Shown here piece by piece: positions 8,602-16,142 of a DNA stretch of 21,188 bases. The notes below the pieces were generated by a model, which was not told the origin of the DNA, did not search any database, and saw nothing but the letters and a program-made list of their open reading frames with translations. The position numbers were made by a program, and so were the translations under genes. The stretch spans positions 1-21,188 of the IMG/VR virus record IMGVR_UViG_3300032182_000276; one strand, 5' to 3'. This stretch comes from a virus. The stretch's first letter is position 1; every line of letters begins with the position of its first letter.

Positions 8602-8946
8602 ATGGCAACGGCAGTACCAGTTAATCTAACTGTAGAGCAAGGAGCAGACTTCCTTGTAGAGTTCAATCTAAGGAACGAGAGCAATAGTTTTCTCAACTTA
8701 GCAGGTTACTCGGTGTCTGCTCAATTTGCTAGGAACTACTATTCTACAACAACAAAGTATAGTTTAAATGCTGCTATACCTATTGACACTGTAGATCTAG
8801 GATTAGTTCAGTTGTCGTTGTCTGCTGCCGATACTGCTGCCCTGAAAGCAGGGAGGTATGTTTATAGTCTGAATGTAACTGATACCTTTGGCAGCACAGA
8901 CAGATATATCGAGGGAGTTTTAACCGTAACGCCAGGAGTTCTATGA
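8602..8946 (+). CDS. Small beta-sandwich virion protein (BppU-N-like)
   Basis: This 114-aa protein has the pattern of small phage structural proteins with an Ig-like or BppU-N-like beta-sandwich: VNLTVEQGADFLVEFNL at the N-terminus, LAGYSVSAQFA (a form of the usual L-x-G-Y-x-hydrophobic motif), a strand rich in Ser/Leu, then LKAGRYVYSLNVTD and a C-terminal EGVLTVTPGV. Such proteins occur beside fibre or baseplate genes in many tailed phages, including marine T4-like phages, with the role usually unassigned. It starts 12 bases after the coiled-coil gene and overlaps the next gene by 4 bases (ATGA). The assignment is by recognised pattern, not search. Confidence 0.72.
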   Translation: MATAVPVNLTVEQGADFLVEFNLRNESNSFLNLAGYSVSAQFARNYYSTTTKYSLNAAIPIDTVDLGLVQLSLSAADTAALKAGRYVYSLNVTDTFGSTDRYIEGVLTVTPGVL

Positions 8947-9182
8947 GCAAGTTTCAAATTACAGTCGATGTATTTGGACGTGAGCAAAAGAGAATCGTTG
9001 ATGTCAATGAGACACCAAATACTATCTCGGGTTTAACAGACGTAGATACAGCATCTCAGCAAGATAGATATCTATTGGTGTGGAACGATTCATTGAAAAG
9101 ACATGAGTATGTTCCTGCTTCACAAGTTACTGACCTAGCAGATGAAGTTCAAGATGATGCATTAGATTACGGAACATACTAA
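8943..9182 (+). CDS. Small fibre-associated protein with L-x-DVDT motif
   Basis: This 79-aa protein contains ISGLTDVDTASQQDRYLLVWN followed by RHEYVPASQV. It is a version of the short motif L-x-DVDT-x(5)-G/Q-x-LLVW/Y-x-W/F-PA that recurs in phage fibre proteins as a small beta-unit. The rest is short and acidic, ending DDALDYGTY. It overlaps the preceding beta-sandwich gene by 4 bases. Its stop codon TAA lies inside the late-promoter octamer of the next unit. It may be a short adaptor translated with the 114-aa protein; function is otherwise unknown. Confidence 0.65.
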   Translation: MSKFQITVDVFGREQKRIVDVNETPNTISGLTDVDTASQQDRYLLVWNDSLKRHEYVPASQVTDLADEVQDDALDYGTY

Positions 9183-9185
9183 ATA
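9178..9185 (+). promoter_or_regulatory. T4-type late promoter variant (ACTAAATA)
   Basis: ACTAAATA overlaps the stop codon of the 79-aa gene and precedes the ATG at 9217 by 31 bases. It differs from TATAAATA at the first two positions but keeps the TAAATA core. A clear AAGGAA Shine-Dalgarno lies just before the ATG. Confidence 0.5.
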
Positions 9186-9216
9186 GATATAGAGATATTG
9201 TCTATAAGGAAAGTAA

Positions 9217-10563
9217 ATGGCTGCACCTCCACTAAAGTTAAAAAGGGGAACTACTTCTGTAGCATCTCCAGTTACTGTACCTAATACAGTAGCAGGTGAA
9301 CCGGTTGTTCGTTATAATACAGACCAAGGAAAGTATGCTGGTATCACCGAATTTTATGTTGGTGATGACGGAGCAACATCATCTAAGTTGGTTGCTGACT
9401 CAGGAGCAACTTCTGCTGCTAACGCAATGTTGACTGAGGCAGGAGCTTCTACTTCTGCTGTACTAACACTTAACGAAGATACTAACACTGGTACTGATTT
9501 TATCGCTATTGATGTTCCTGCTGCTGGAACTATTACATCTTACACTCTTACATTACCTTCTGCCGTTGGTGGCGCTGGAGATGTATTAGCCCTAGCAGAT
9601 GTTAATGGTAACTTACAGTGGTCTACTACTGGAACTACTAACGACTCCACTGTTACTTTAACTGCTGGTGCTGGTCTTGCTGATGGCGGAAGTTTCACCA
9701 CCAACCAAGGATCTCCTTCCGCAATTACATTTAATGTGGGTGCTGGTAATGGTATCACTGTTAATCCTGATACTATCGAAATTGATACATCTGTAACTGC
9801 TGATCTATCAAGTGCTCAGACACTAACAAACAAAACTCTACAAGACTCTACTACTAGTATTGTAGACAATGGGGATGCTACTAAAGTTCTTCAGTTTGAC
9901 GCTGCTGGTATTGCTACCGCTACAACAAGAACTTTAACTGCCCCTAATGCTGATGGTACGATTGCTTTAACATCGTCCAGCACTGGTGTTGTTGTGGAGT
10001 CTGTTGCTGCTACAGCAAGTGCTGGTATTGCTATCGGAGGTACTGCCACCGCTCCTACCGTAGGGCTCGCCAATGCTGGTAGCTTGACGACAAACGATGT
10101 TTTGAAGTGGGATGGATCTCAGTTAGTTGATAGTTCTATTACTGATGATGGAACTACCGTAACCATCGCTGCCAACCTAACTGTTACCGGAACAACTACT
10201 ACTGTTTCTACAGCAAATACAGTAGTTGCAGATAGAATCCTTGAGTTAGCAAACGGTGCTACAGGAACTCCCGCTGCTACTTCTGATGCTGGTATTGTCG
10301 TCGAGCGTGGAGATTCCACTAACGTATTCTTTGGTTTCGACGAAGGAGTTGATGTATTTGTTGCTGGTACTACAGCGATTACTGGATCGGGTGGTGATGC
10401 TGCTCCTACTCCTATTGCTTTCTTAGCACTCCAGTACAATGTAACTGATACTGCCGGAACCAATGAAGCAGTTATTAGCTACCTTGCTGGCAACGTTGAT
10501 TACACAGGACAACCTGCTGGTAGATATCTTCAAAACGTCACAATCGACTGTGGTGAGTATTGA
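9217..10563 (+). CDS. Fibre-like virion protein (448 aa)
   Basis: This is a low-complexity protein rich in Thr, Ala, Gly and Asp with a single cysteine near the end. Residues 7-50 (LKLKRGTTS, then AGEPVVRYNT and FYVGDDG) resemble the short N-terminal attachment peptide of many phage fibres. Residues 96-114 (AIDVPAAGTITSYTLTLP) match the repeat found three times each in C1 and C2. Further on there are AQTLTNKTL and NADGTIALTS motifs, typical of fibre shafts, and a segment near residues 320-390 containing RILELANG and DAGIVVERGDS, which is widespread in cyanophage structural proteins. It is preceded by a late promoter and a good Shine-Dalgarno, and followed by another late promoter, so it may be transcribed largely by itself. 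Location on the particle is unknown. Confidence 0.75.
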   Translation: MAAPPLKLKRGTTSVASPVTVPNTVAGEPVVRYNTDQGKYAGITEFYVGDDGATSSKLVADSGATSAANAMLTEAGASTSAVLTLNEDTNTGTDFIAIDVPAAGTITSYTLTLPSAVGGAGDVLALADVNGNLQWSTTGTTNDSTVTLTAGAGLADGGSFTTNQGSPSAITFNVGAGNGITVNPDTIEIDTSVTADLSSAQTLTNKTLQDSTTSIVDNGDATKVLQFDAAGIATATTRTLTAPNADGTIALTSSSTGVVVESVAATASAGIAIGGTATAPTVGLANAGSLTTNDVLKWDGSQLVDSSITDDGTTVTIAANLTVTGTTTTVSTANTVVADRILELANGATGTPAATSDAGIVVERGDSTNVFFGFDEGVDVFVAGTTAITGSGGDAAPTPIAFLALQYNVTDTAGTNEAVISYLAGNVDYTGQPAGRYLQNVTIDCGEY

Positions 10564-10569
10564 TAAATA
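10562..10569 (+). promoter_or_regulatory. T4-type late promoter (GATAAATA)
   Basis: GATAAATA overlaps the TGA stop of the 448-aa fibre gene and lies 20 bases before the ATG at 10590. It matches the late consensus at seven of eight positions and would start the unit carrying cassette 2. Confidence 0.65.
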
Positions 10570-10589
10570 GATCTATATGAGATTTTGGT

Positions 10590-10793
10590 ATGAATGAAGT
10601 TCAAGTAGATTATGGCACCCTCGTAGAGGTAATGACTGAAGAACTTCATTCATGCCAGAGTCAGATCATTGCGCTAAAAGCAAAGATCAAAGTATTAGAT
10701 AGGGCGCTTACAGAGGCGTTAGATAATGCTTCGCCCAAGACCACATCCCGTAAAAAGTCTGTCTCTACAGATAAGGATGGTGGGTCATATTAA
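10590..10793 (+). CDS. Small coiled-coil protein
   Basis: This 67-aa protein has a helical N-terminal region with heptad-like leucines and isoleucines (LVEVMTEELHSCQSQIIALK, then IKVLDRALTEAL) and a basic/polar tail (TTSRKKS). No family is recognised. It lies between a late promoter and the A2 gene, 18 bases upstream of the latter. By position it resembles the 61-aa coiled-coil protein at 8404, which also sits in front of a set of virion genes, but the two sequences do not align convincingly. Confidence 0.6.
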   Translation: MNEVQVDYGTLVEVMTEELHSCQSQIIALKAKIKVLDRALTEALDNASPKTTSRKKSVSTDKDGGSY

Positions 10794-10811
10794 CCTAGAT
10801 AGGACCTAATA

Positions 10812-11312
10812 ATGGCAGTACCAAGAGTTAAACACATACGATCTTCTCAGTCTGGGAAGGTCCCAACAACAGGGCAGCTTCCCATCGGGCAGATTGCCAT
10901 CAATACCGCTGACGGCGATCTGTATGTACAGAAAGATGATACTTCGGTTGTCAAGATTGGCGGAGACACAGTAGAAGCAACAGTTGTAGATGATATCTCC
11001 AGTGGATTTAATGGAGTAACAACTACATTCAATATTGATGTGTCTGCTGTAAATCTAACAAATGATGATATCAACAGTCAGATTGGAAACTTATTGATCT
11101 CGGTTGGTGGTATCTTACAGGAACCAGATACCGGCGGAAGCACTGGATTTAATATCGGTGCTGGTCCTGGTCTAGCAATCACGTTTGCCAAAGCACCTAA
11201 AGCAGGGCAGGCATTCTTTGGTATTGCGTACAAAAGAGCAAATACTCCTGCTAACTATGGAGTGACAGACGAACGAGCGATCGCTTACGCCATAGCATTA
11301 GGAGGAAACTGA
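10812..11312 (+). CDS. Short fibre protein A2 (paralogue of the A1 C-terminus, no collagen repeat)
   Basis: This 166-aa protein has two parts. Residues 1-55 hold a fibre-type N-terminal peptide (VPTTGQLPIGQIAINTADGD, then LYVQKDD), a common virion-attachment segment. Residues about 60-166 form the same beta-domain as the end of A1: DDISSGFNGVTTTFNIDV, LLISVGGILQEP and GQAFFGIAYKR. A2 is therefore a compact fibre that lacks the collagen-like shaft of A1. It is followed after one base by the B2 start. Its C-terminal codons ALGGN contain an AGGAGG that serves as the Shine-Dalgarno for B2. Confidence 0.75.
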   Translation: MAVPRVKHIRSSQSGKVPTTGQLPIGQIAINTADGDLYVQKDDTSVVKIGGDTVEATVVDDISSGFNGVTTTFNIDVSAVNLTNDDINSQIGNLLISVGGILQEPDTGGSTGFNIGAGPGLAITFAKAPKAGQAFFGIAYKRANTPANYGVTDERAIAYAIALGGN

Positions 11313-11313
11313 A

Positions 11314-14268
11314 GTGGCACAAAGAAAAGAAGAAGTCTACAAGTTTGACGTATCAGCAAAAACAGTAAAGATTCCTGGTCACGTTGAACAGAAAAACCTT
11401 GTACTGATTACCAATGTAGATAGAGGACAGATTATCTACAGTCAATTTGATCCATCAAAAGGATCTGCTAGATCACACGAACATATCTGGCCAGGAGATC
11501 CTACTTTCCCTGATGCGGATTTCCCATGGTCGATTGATGGCACCTGTGTATTTACACTAGATGCTGATCTTTCGGGAATGGCAGATACAGATCAGTTGTC
11601 TATTCTCATTGATGACTATAGAACTGGAACTAAGTTTAGACCATGGGATCATGGTCTAGATGCTGTCGAAAGAATGAGAGTGTCTAACCCACAGTCACTC
11701 ATTAATACAGACTTTGAGTTAGGTCTACAAGATAGTAAGTGGGAGAACATTGGATATAATAGAAACCATCCAACATTCTATGCTTACGGTGGAGATGTTA
11801 TCACTCTAACTGGATTGTCATCTGACGGAGCAACACCATCTACGATTACAGGAACGATTGCGTCTGGTGGTCCCTTGGCAGGAGAAGTTATCTCTATTAA
11901 AGGAACCAAATATGCTTTGGCAAATGGTAACTACTTATGTGAAACTGGCAACGGAACTTCGTTTACATATAAAGCAGTAGGAACAGTTCCATCTGGTGAC
12001 ATTACAACCGATTTCCAGGAAATAAGACTTGGTGATATTTTTAGCGGGGCGACACTTCCTGTCCTTTCTACTTTAGTTGGAGATGGTAATGGAGGTAGCA
12101 CGACCCCAGGATTGATGACTGCCACCTTTGCTGATGCTCATGGTATGCTTCCAGGATCTCCGATTTTAGTATTTGATGGTACAACTCCTGCAGCTGTTGA
12201 TTCTTATGAGGGTAGTTTCTTTGTTAAGCAGGTAATCAATGCTACTCAGTTTACATACGAAACGCCGCCCAATACTACTGCCGTACCAAATGGTGCTATT
12301 ACTAATCCTATTGGCAATGTTAAAGTTTATGGAAGAAATTCTAGTTTTGCTACTAGTCGTCCGTTTGATGGTGGATCCGAAATCGGAACTGGTTTAGGTA
12401 TTCATGGACTTAAAGTTGTAAGACAAACAAAAGATTACTTCAGATATCAATCTGGTAAAGGTATTTTCTGGAGCACCGCGTTCTCATTCAAACCTACATT
12501 ACAATGTATCGGTGCTAGTTCTGATGGATCAACTGTTACTATTACTTCTGAAGAAATTCATGGACTACAAAAAGGATGTAAGATTTTCTTAGAGGGTATT
12601 ACTACTTCTGGATATTATGGACAGTATGTTGTTACTAGCATCACAGGATCAGAAACTTTTGAAGCTCAACCTATTGGATTTTCTGCTCCTGGTGCTGGCA
12701 CTGCTGTTATCAGTGCCGATGCTAGATTTGTTGTTGATGAATGGTCTGGTTCTTCTATTCGTGCTGGACTATTTGATGACCAGAATGGTATGTTCTGGGA
12801 GTATGATGGAAGAAAGATTAACCTTTGTAGAAAATCTACTACTAGAAAGCTAGCGGGAACATGTTCTATTAGTGGACATACCGTAACAGGAACTGGAACT
12901 AAGTTTACCGAACAACTAATGGTAAACAATATCATTGTTATTAGAGGAGCATCATTTATTGTTACTAGTATTGCTAGTGATACTTCTTTAACTATTGCTA
13001 CAGGAACAAATAGATTCCCTGTTGCTGTAAATGATGCTGTTATTACCAAGATGGAAGTTCTAAGAATTCCACAGGAAGATTGGAACTATGATACTTGTGA
13101 TGGATCAGGTCCGTCTGGTTTCCTTCTTAGAAATAGATATACCTCTATGGTAGGTATTAACTATTCTTGGTATGGATCTGGTTTTATTGATTTTATGATT
13201 CGTGGTCCTTTGGGAGAGTGGATTAAAGTTCACCGTATGCCAAACCATAACATTTATGATAAAGCATATTTGAGATCTGGTAATTTACCATCTAGATATG
13301 AAATTACAAACTGTGGTGGATTTGGTAGTTTAGATGGACAAGTTGTATCTACCGATACCACTATTCAACTAAATGACGTTACTTACTTCCCTGATCCTGT
13401 AGCAGGATATCCAGAAATTATTGGTATTACTTCTTTAAATGGAGCAAATACAGAGACTGAAGTTATCAGTTACACGGGTGTAAATAGAACAACAAATGAA
13501 TTGACTGGATGCGTTAGAAGAACATCATACGAAAAAACTTTAAATGGTGTTACATACGGATCTGGAGGTACATTTAGTGCCTTTGAAGGAAGCAACAACT
13601 CATGGACTCACCCAGATAAATCTGCTGTTTTATTGTTAGGAACTACATTTGCCGGAAGACTTCAGTCATGGGGTGCTTCGGTTAGTATGGATGGTGGATT
13701 TGATAAGGTTCCTGGATTTGTTTTCTCGTACAAAGTATCATCTCAGATTGCTACTGATGATAGTGAATCTGTATTGGCATTTAGATTATGTCCTGCCGTA
13801 TCTAACTCTTTCCCACAAAGATTTGGTGTTAGAGAAATCATCAACAGACAAGAACTTAGATTAAGTTCTATTGAGGTTACTAATGTTGATGGTAACGAGA
13901 TTGAAGTTACTGGTCTATTGAATCCATCTAACTTAGGATCTCCTTCTTATGTTAGATCCGGTGGACAAACTATTGGTGGTGCTAAAACATTCCAACAAAC
14001 ATTTACTGAGATTGCTACTGCCGGGGGAATATTAACGACAAATACAGCACCAACAAATGCCGACCTGTTGTTTACTTTCTTCAATAAAGGTACTGGAACT
14101 ACAGAATATGATCTAAGTAATTTAAAGAACTTAGAAAACTCTGTTCAGGGTGGTGATAATGTATATCCAGATGGACCAGAAGTTTTGATTATCTACGTCA
14201 CTAATCTAGATACCGGTGCTGCGGCTAATGTTGATATTGTTCTACGTTGGGAGGAGGCAGGAGCATGA
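11314..14268 (+). CDS. Large virion structural protein B2 (paralogue of 634-3609)
   Basis: This 984-aa protein starts with GTG, preceded by a strong AGGAGG about 10 bases upstream and located one base after the A2 stop. It is a full-length paralogue of B1: RKEEVYKF, DFPWSIDG, DAVERMRVSNP, ADAHGMLPGSP, the GTGTKF beta-domain near residues 510-570, SWYGSG with RGPLGEW near 617, RSGNLPSRYE, and a C-terminus with NLENS, YPDGPEVL and DIVLRWEEAGA. Conservation is highest in the N-terminal 150 residues, the SWYG block and the C-terminal 60 residues; the regions between are divergent, as expected for an old duplication with diversification. The stop overlaps the C2 start (ATGA). Role inferred as baseplate- or fibre-associated virion protein. 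Confidence 0.85.
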   Translation: MAQRKEEVYKFDVSAKTVKIPGHVEQKNLVLITNVDRGQIIYSQFDPSKGSARSHEHIWPGDPTFPDADFPWSIDGTCVFTLDADLSGMADTDQLSILIDDYRTGTKFRPWDHGLDAVERMRVSNPQSLINTDFELGLQDSKWENIGYNRNHPTFYAYGGDVITLTGLSSDGATPSTITGTIASGGPLAGEVISIKGTKYALANGNYLCETGNGTSFTYKAVGTVPSGDITTDFQEIRLGDIFSGATLPVLSTLVGDGNGGSTTPGLMTATFADAHGMLPGSPILVFDGTTPAAVDSYEGSFFVKQVINATQFTYETPPNTTAVPNGAITNPIGNVKVYGRNSSFATSRPFDGGSEIGTGLGIHGLKVVRQTKDYFRYQSGKGIFWSTAFSFKPTLQCIGASSDGSTVTITSEEIHGLQKGCKIFLEGITTSGYYGQYVVTSITGSETFEAQPIGFSAPGAGTAVISADARFVVDEWSGSSIRAGLFDDQNGMFWEYDGRKINLCRKSTTRKLAGTCSISGHTVTGTGTKFTEQLMVNNIIVIRGASFIVTSIASDTSLTIATGTNRFPVAVNDAVITKMEVLRIPQEDWNYDTCDGSGPSGFLLRNRYTSMVGINYSWYGSGFIDFMIRGPLGEWIKVHRMPNHNIYDKAYLRSGNLPSRYEITNCGGFGSLDGQVVSTDTTIQLNDVTYFPDPVAGYPEIIGITSLNGANTETEVISYTGVNRTTNELTGCVRRTSYEKTLNGVTYGSGGTFSAFEGSNNSWTHPDKSAVLLLGTTFAGRLQSWGASVSMDGGFDKVPGFVFSYKVSSQIATDDSESVLAFRLCPAVSNSFPQRFGVREIINRQELRLSSIEVTNVDGNEIEVTGLLNPSNLGSPSYVRSGGQTIGGAKTFQQTFTEIATAGGILTTNTAPTNADLLFTFFNKGTGTTEYDLSNLKNLENSVQGGDNVYPDGPEVLIIYVTNLDTGAAANVDIVLRWEEAGA

Positions 14269-15575
14269 CACAATCAAGAGGTCAGATATTACTTAACCCA
14301 GAAGTTATCAGTAGTGTTGCTGCTGACGGTGGTGCTGTTATCTTATTTGAGGGTTCAACTAATGGCGAGAATGCCATCACATTTAAGGCACCAGATGCAG
14401 TAACAGCAGACTATACATTCACCCTACCAGACGGCACAGGAACCCCAGGACAGGCGCTAACAACCGATGGTAATGGTGTGACATCATGGACCACTGTTAC
14501 TGCTGCTTCCGGAGGCACCAGCGGAACTTTCCAGTATAATGATGGTGCTAGTGGATTTGCTGGTCTATCTACGATGACCACAGATGGCACTAATATCAGT
14601 ATTGGTGCTGGTACGCTTACAACAGAAAGCGACATTATTTTTTCTGATGGGACAGGAACTCTAACACTAACAAGTCCTACATATACAGCAAACACTACAT
14701 ACACTTTACCTGTTCAGGGTACAGCGTCTGCTGGAGCTGCTCTAATCGTATCAGCATCTCCTACACCATCTACAACAGCATTGTCTTTGGAGTGGGGTAC
14801 ACCATCAGGAACTAACCAAGATCCGGGTGGGGCTGGTGCTTCTGGTGTTAGAGAAGTTCAATATAATGTAGGTGGATTATTTACAGGATCTACTGAGTTT
14901 GCTTACGATGAAACTACAGATATCCTAAGTGTTCCTTCTTTATCAACTACAAACATTGATATCTCTACTAATAGCATCACTTCTACAAATACTAATGGTA
15001 ACATCAACTTAGATGCTAATGGTACTGGTGATGTTATCTTGTCTGGCGGTACAGATTTAGCATTGACTGGATCAACAAGCGGAACAGTACGTTTTAATGC
15101 TCCTGCTACTGTATCCACACCATATACCATTACATTACCAACTGCTCCACCGAGTGTAATCAGTAGACTACAATATTCTGTAGCTAACCCTACGGTTGCT
15201 AAGTTTGTAGCTGATACAAAGACACTAAACTTTGTAATGGACAGTGGGGATCCATCAACACCCGCGTATGTTGCTTTGGGTGTTAGAGGAACTGTTTATG
15301 TAGATGCTGCTTATACTATTATTGGGTGGAAGTTAATCGGAGAAGCAGCTGCTGCCTTTAGTATTAATGTGGATCAAGGAACGTTTCCTACTCCCCCAGC
15401 AGCTCCGACATACAGCACAGTTATCACAGGTGCTTCATTAGGAGCAACTGATTTTACTGCTGAATCTGGTGTGTTAAATATCTCTGTAGCAGCTGGTGAT
15501 GTTTTACAGTTTGATGTTCAAAGTAATACTACCCAGACCAATGTTACAATGGCACTTATTATGAGACCTGATTGA
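14265..15575 (+). CDS. Beta-repeat fibre-like virion protein C2 (paralogue of C1)
   Basis: I place the start at the ATG at 14265, overlapping the B2 stop. It gives an N-terminus (MTQSRGQIL) that matches C1 and has a GGAGG 7 bases upstream; a TTG at 14247 in the same frame would add six residues without support. The 436-aa protein has the repeat ITFKAPDAVTADYTFTLP near residue 38, further copies near 132 and 275, and a SGTFQYNDGASGF segment of a type common in phage fibres. The C-terminal domain begins KTLNFVMDSG and ends MALIMRPD, as in C1, and resembles terminal domains of many phage fibre proteins. A fibre role is inferred from this and from context. Confidence 0.78.
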   Translation: MTQSRGQILLNPEVISSVAADGGAVILFEGSTNGENAITFKAPDAVTADYTFTLPDGTGTPGQALTTDGNGVTSWTTVTAASGGTSGTFQYNDGASGFAGLSTMTTDGTNISIGAGTLTTESDIIFSDGTGTLTLTSPTYTANTTYTLPVQGTASAGAALIVSASPTPSTTALSLEWGTPSGTNQDPGGAGASGVREVQYNVGGLFTGSTEFAYDETTDILSVPSLSTTNIDISTNSITSTNTNGNINLDANGTGDVILSGGTDLALTGSTSGTVRFNAPATVSTPYTITLPTAPPSVISRLQYSVANPTVAKFVADTKTLNFVMDSGDPSTPAYVALGVRGTVYVDAAYTIIGWKLIGEAAAAFSINVDQGTFPTPPAAPTYSTVITGASLGATDFTAESGVLNISVAAGDVLQFDVQSNTTQTNVTMALIMRPD

Positions 15576-15576
15576 T

Positions 15577-16116
15577 ATGGCAACAACAACAGTAGTAGCA
15601 AATAGTTTTACCGCTATCAACAATGTTAGCGTTGTTAATGATTTCGATCCACTCAACCCAAACGACCCATACGATTACAAGACTGATGATACCACTTACA
15701 CAGTTGCTGGCAACAATGGAAACGTAGAAGCTAGATTCGGATTTCCTGCTGCCACTGGAGGTAATGGAACCTTAACAACAGGAGCAGGAGTTCAAAGATT
15801 TAATGTAGTCGTAGTAGGGGATGGCGGAAATAACGCTATCGAGTATGGTCTACAGTTAAGTGAAAACGGGAATGCTATTGGTAATGTTATTACCCAAACA
15901 ACTATACCCGCTAATAATACAACTGAAAGAACTGCTACGATGACTTGGGATGCTAGCGGAAGAACTAATGGTCAGATTGAAGTTTTAGTTATACAATCTA
16001 ACGGTGGAACAGGAAGGGCATCTAACAGAGCTTTCTTGTTAATTGACTATGTAGAATGGGTAGCAGAACTAGATGATGCTGTATCGCCCGGTAAGTCCCG
16101 AGCTATATGGATCTGA
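15577..16116 (+). CDS. Probable virion protein D2, last gene of cassette 2
   Basis: This 179-aa cysteine-free protein starts one base after the C2 stop. From about residue 65 it shows a run of alternating hydrophobic strands (QRFNVVVVGDG, EYGLQLSENG, ERTATMTWDA, QIEVLVIQSNGG, FLLIDYVEWV), consistent with a beta-sandwich like those of carbohydrate-binding or lectin-type domains. I do not recognise the family. It ends inside the late promoter that drives the neck genes. It occupies the slot that D1 fills in cassette 1. Functional assignment beyond virion association by context is not supported. Confidence 0.68.
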   Translation: MATTTVVANSFTAINNVSVVNDFDPLNPNDPYDYKTDDTTYTVAGNNGNVEARFGFPAATGGNGTLTTGAGVQRFNVVVVGDGGNNAIEYGLQLSENGNAIGNVITQTTIPANNTTERTATMTWDASGRTNGQIEVLVIQSNGGTGRASNRAFLLIDYVEWVAELDDAVSPGKSRAIWI

Positions 16117-16122
16117 TAAATA
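16115..16122 (+). promoter_or_regulatory. T4-type late promoter (GATAAATA) before gp13
   Basis: GATAAATA overlaps the TGA stop of D2 and is 20 bases before the gp13 ATG at 16143. It is the only candidate promoter before the closely packed gp13-gp16 genes and fits late expression of neck and packaging proteins. Confidence 0.7.
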
Positions 16123-16142
16123 CTTAAAAATAGGTTGCAAGG

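Noticed and set aside
9186-9206. Small inverted repeat (ATAGA/TCTAT) before the 448-aa fibre gene as a regulatory hairpin
   Set aside because: Only five AT-rich pairs with a loop of over ten bases; expected by chance here.
12617-12853. 78-codon plus-strand frame inside B2, and a similar one at 13649-13864
   Set aside because: Leu-rich out-of-frame readings of B2 with no start signal; the B2 frame is supported by its match to B1.
14247-14264. TTG start for C2 six codons upstream of the ATG
   Set aside because: The ATG at 14265 aligns with the C1 N-terminus and has a well-spaced GGAGG; the upstream codons lie within the Shine-Dalgarno region itself.
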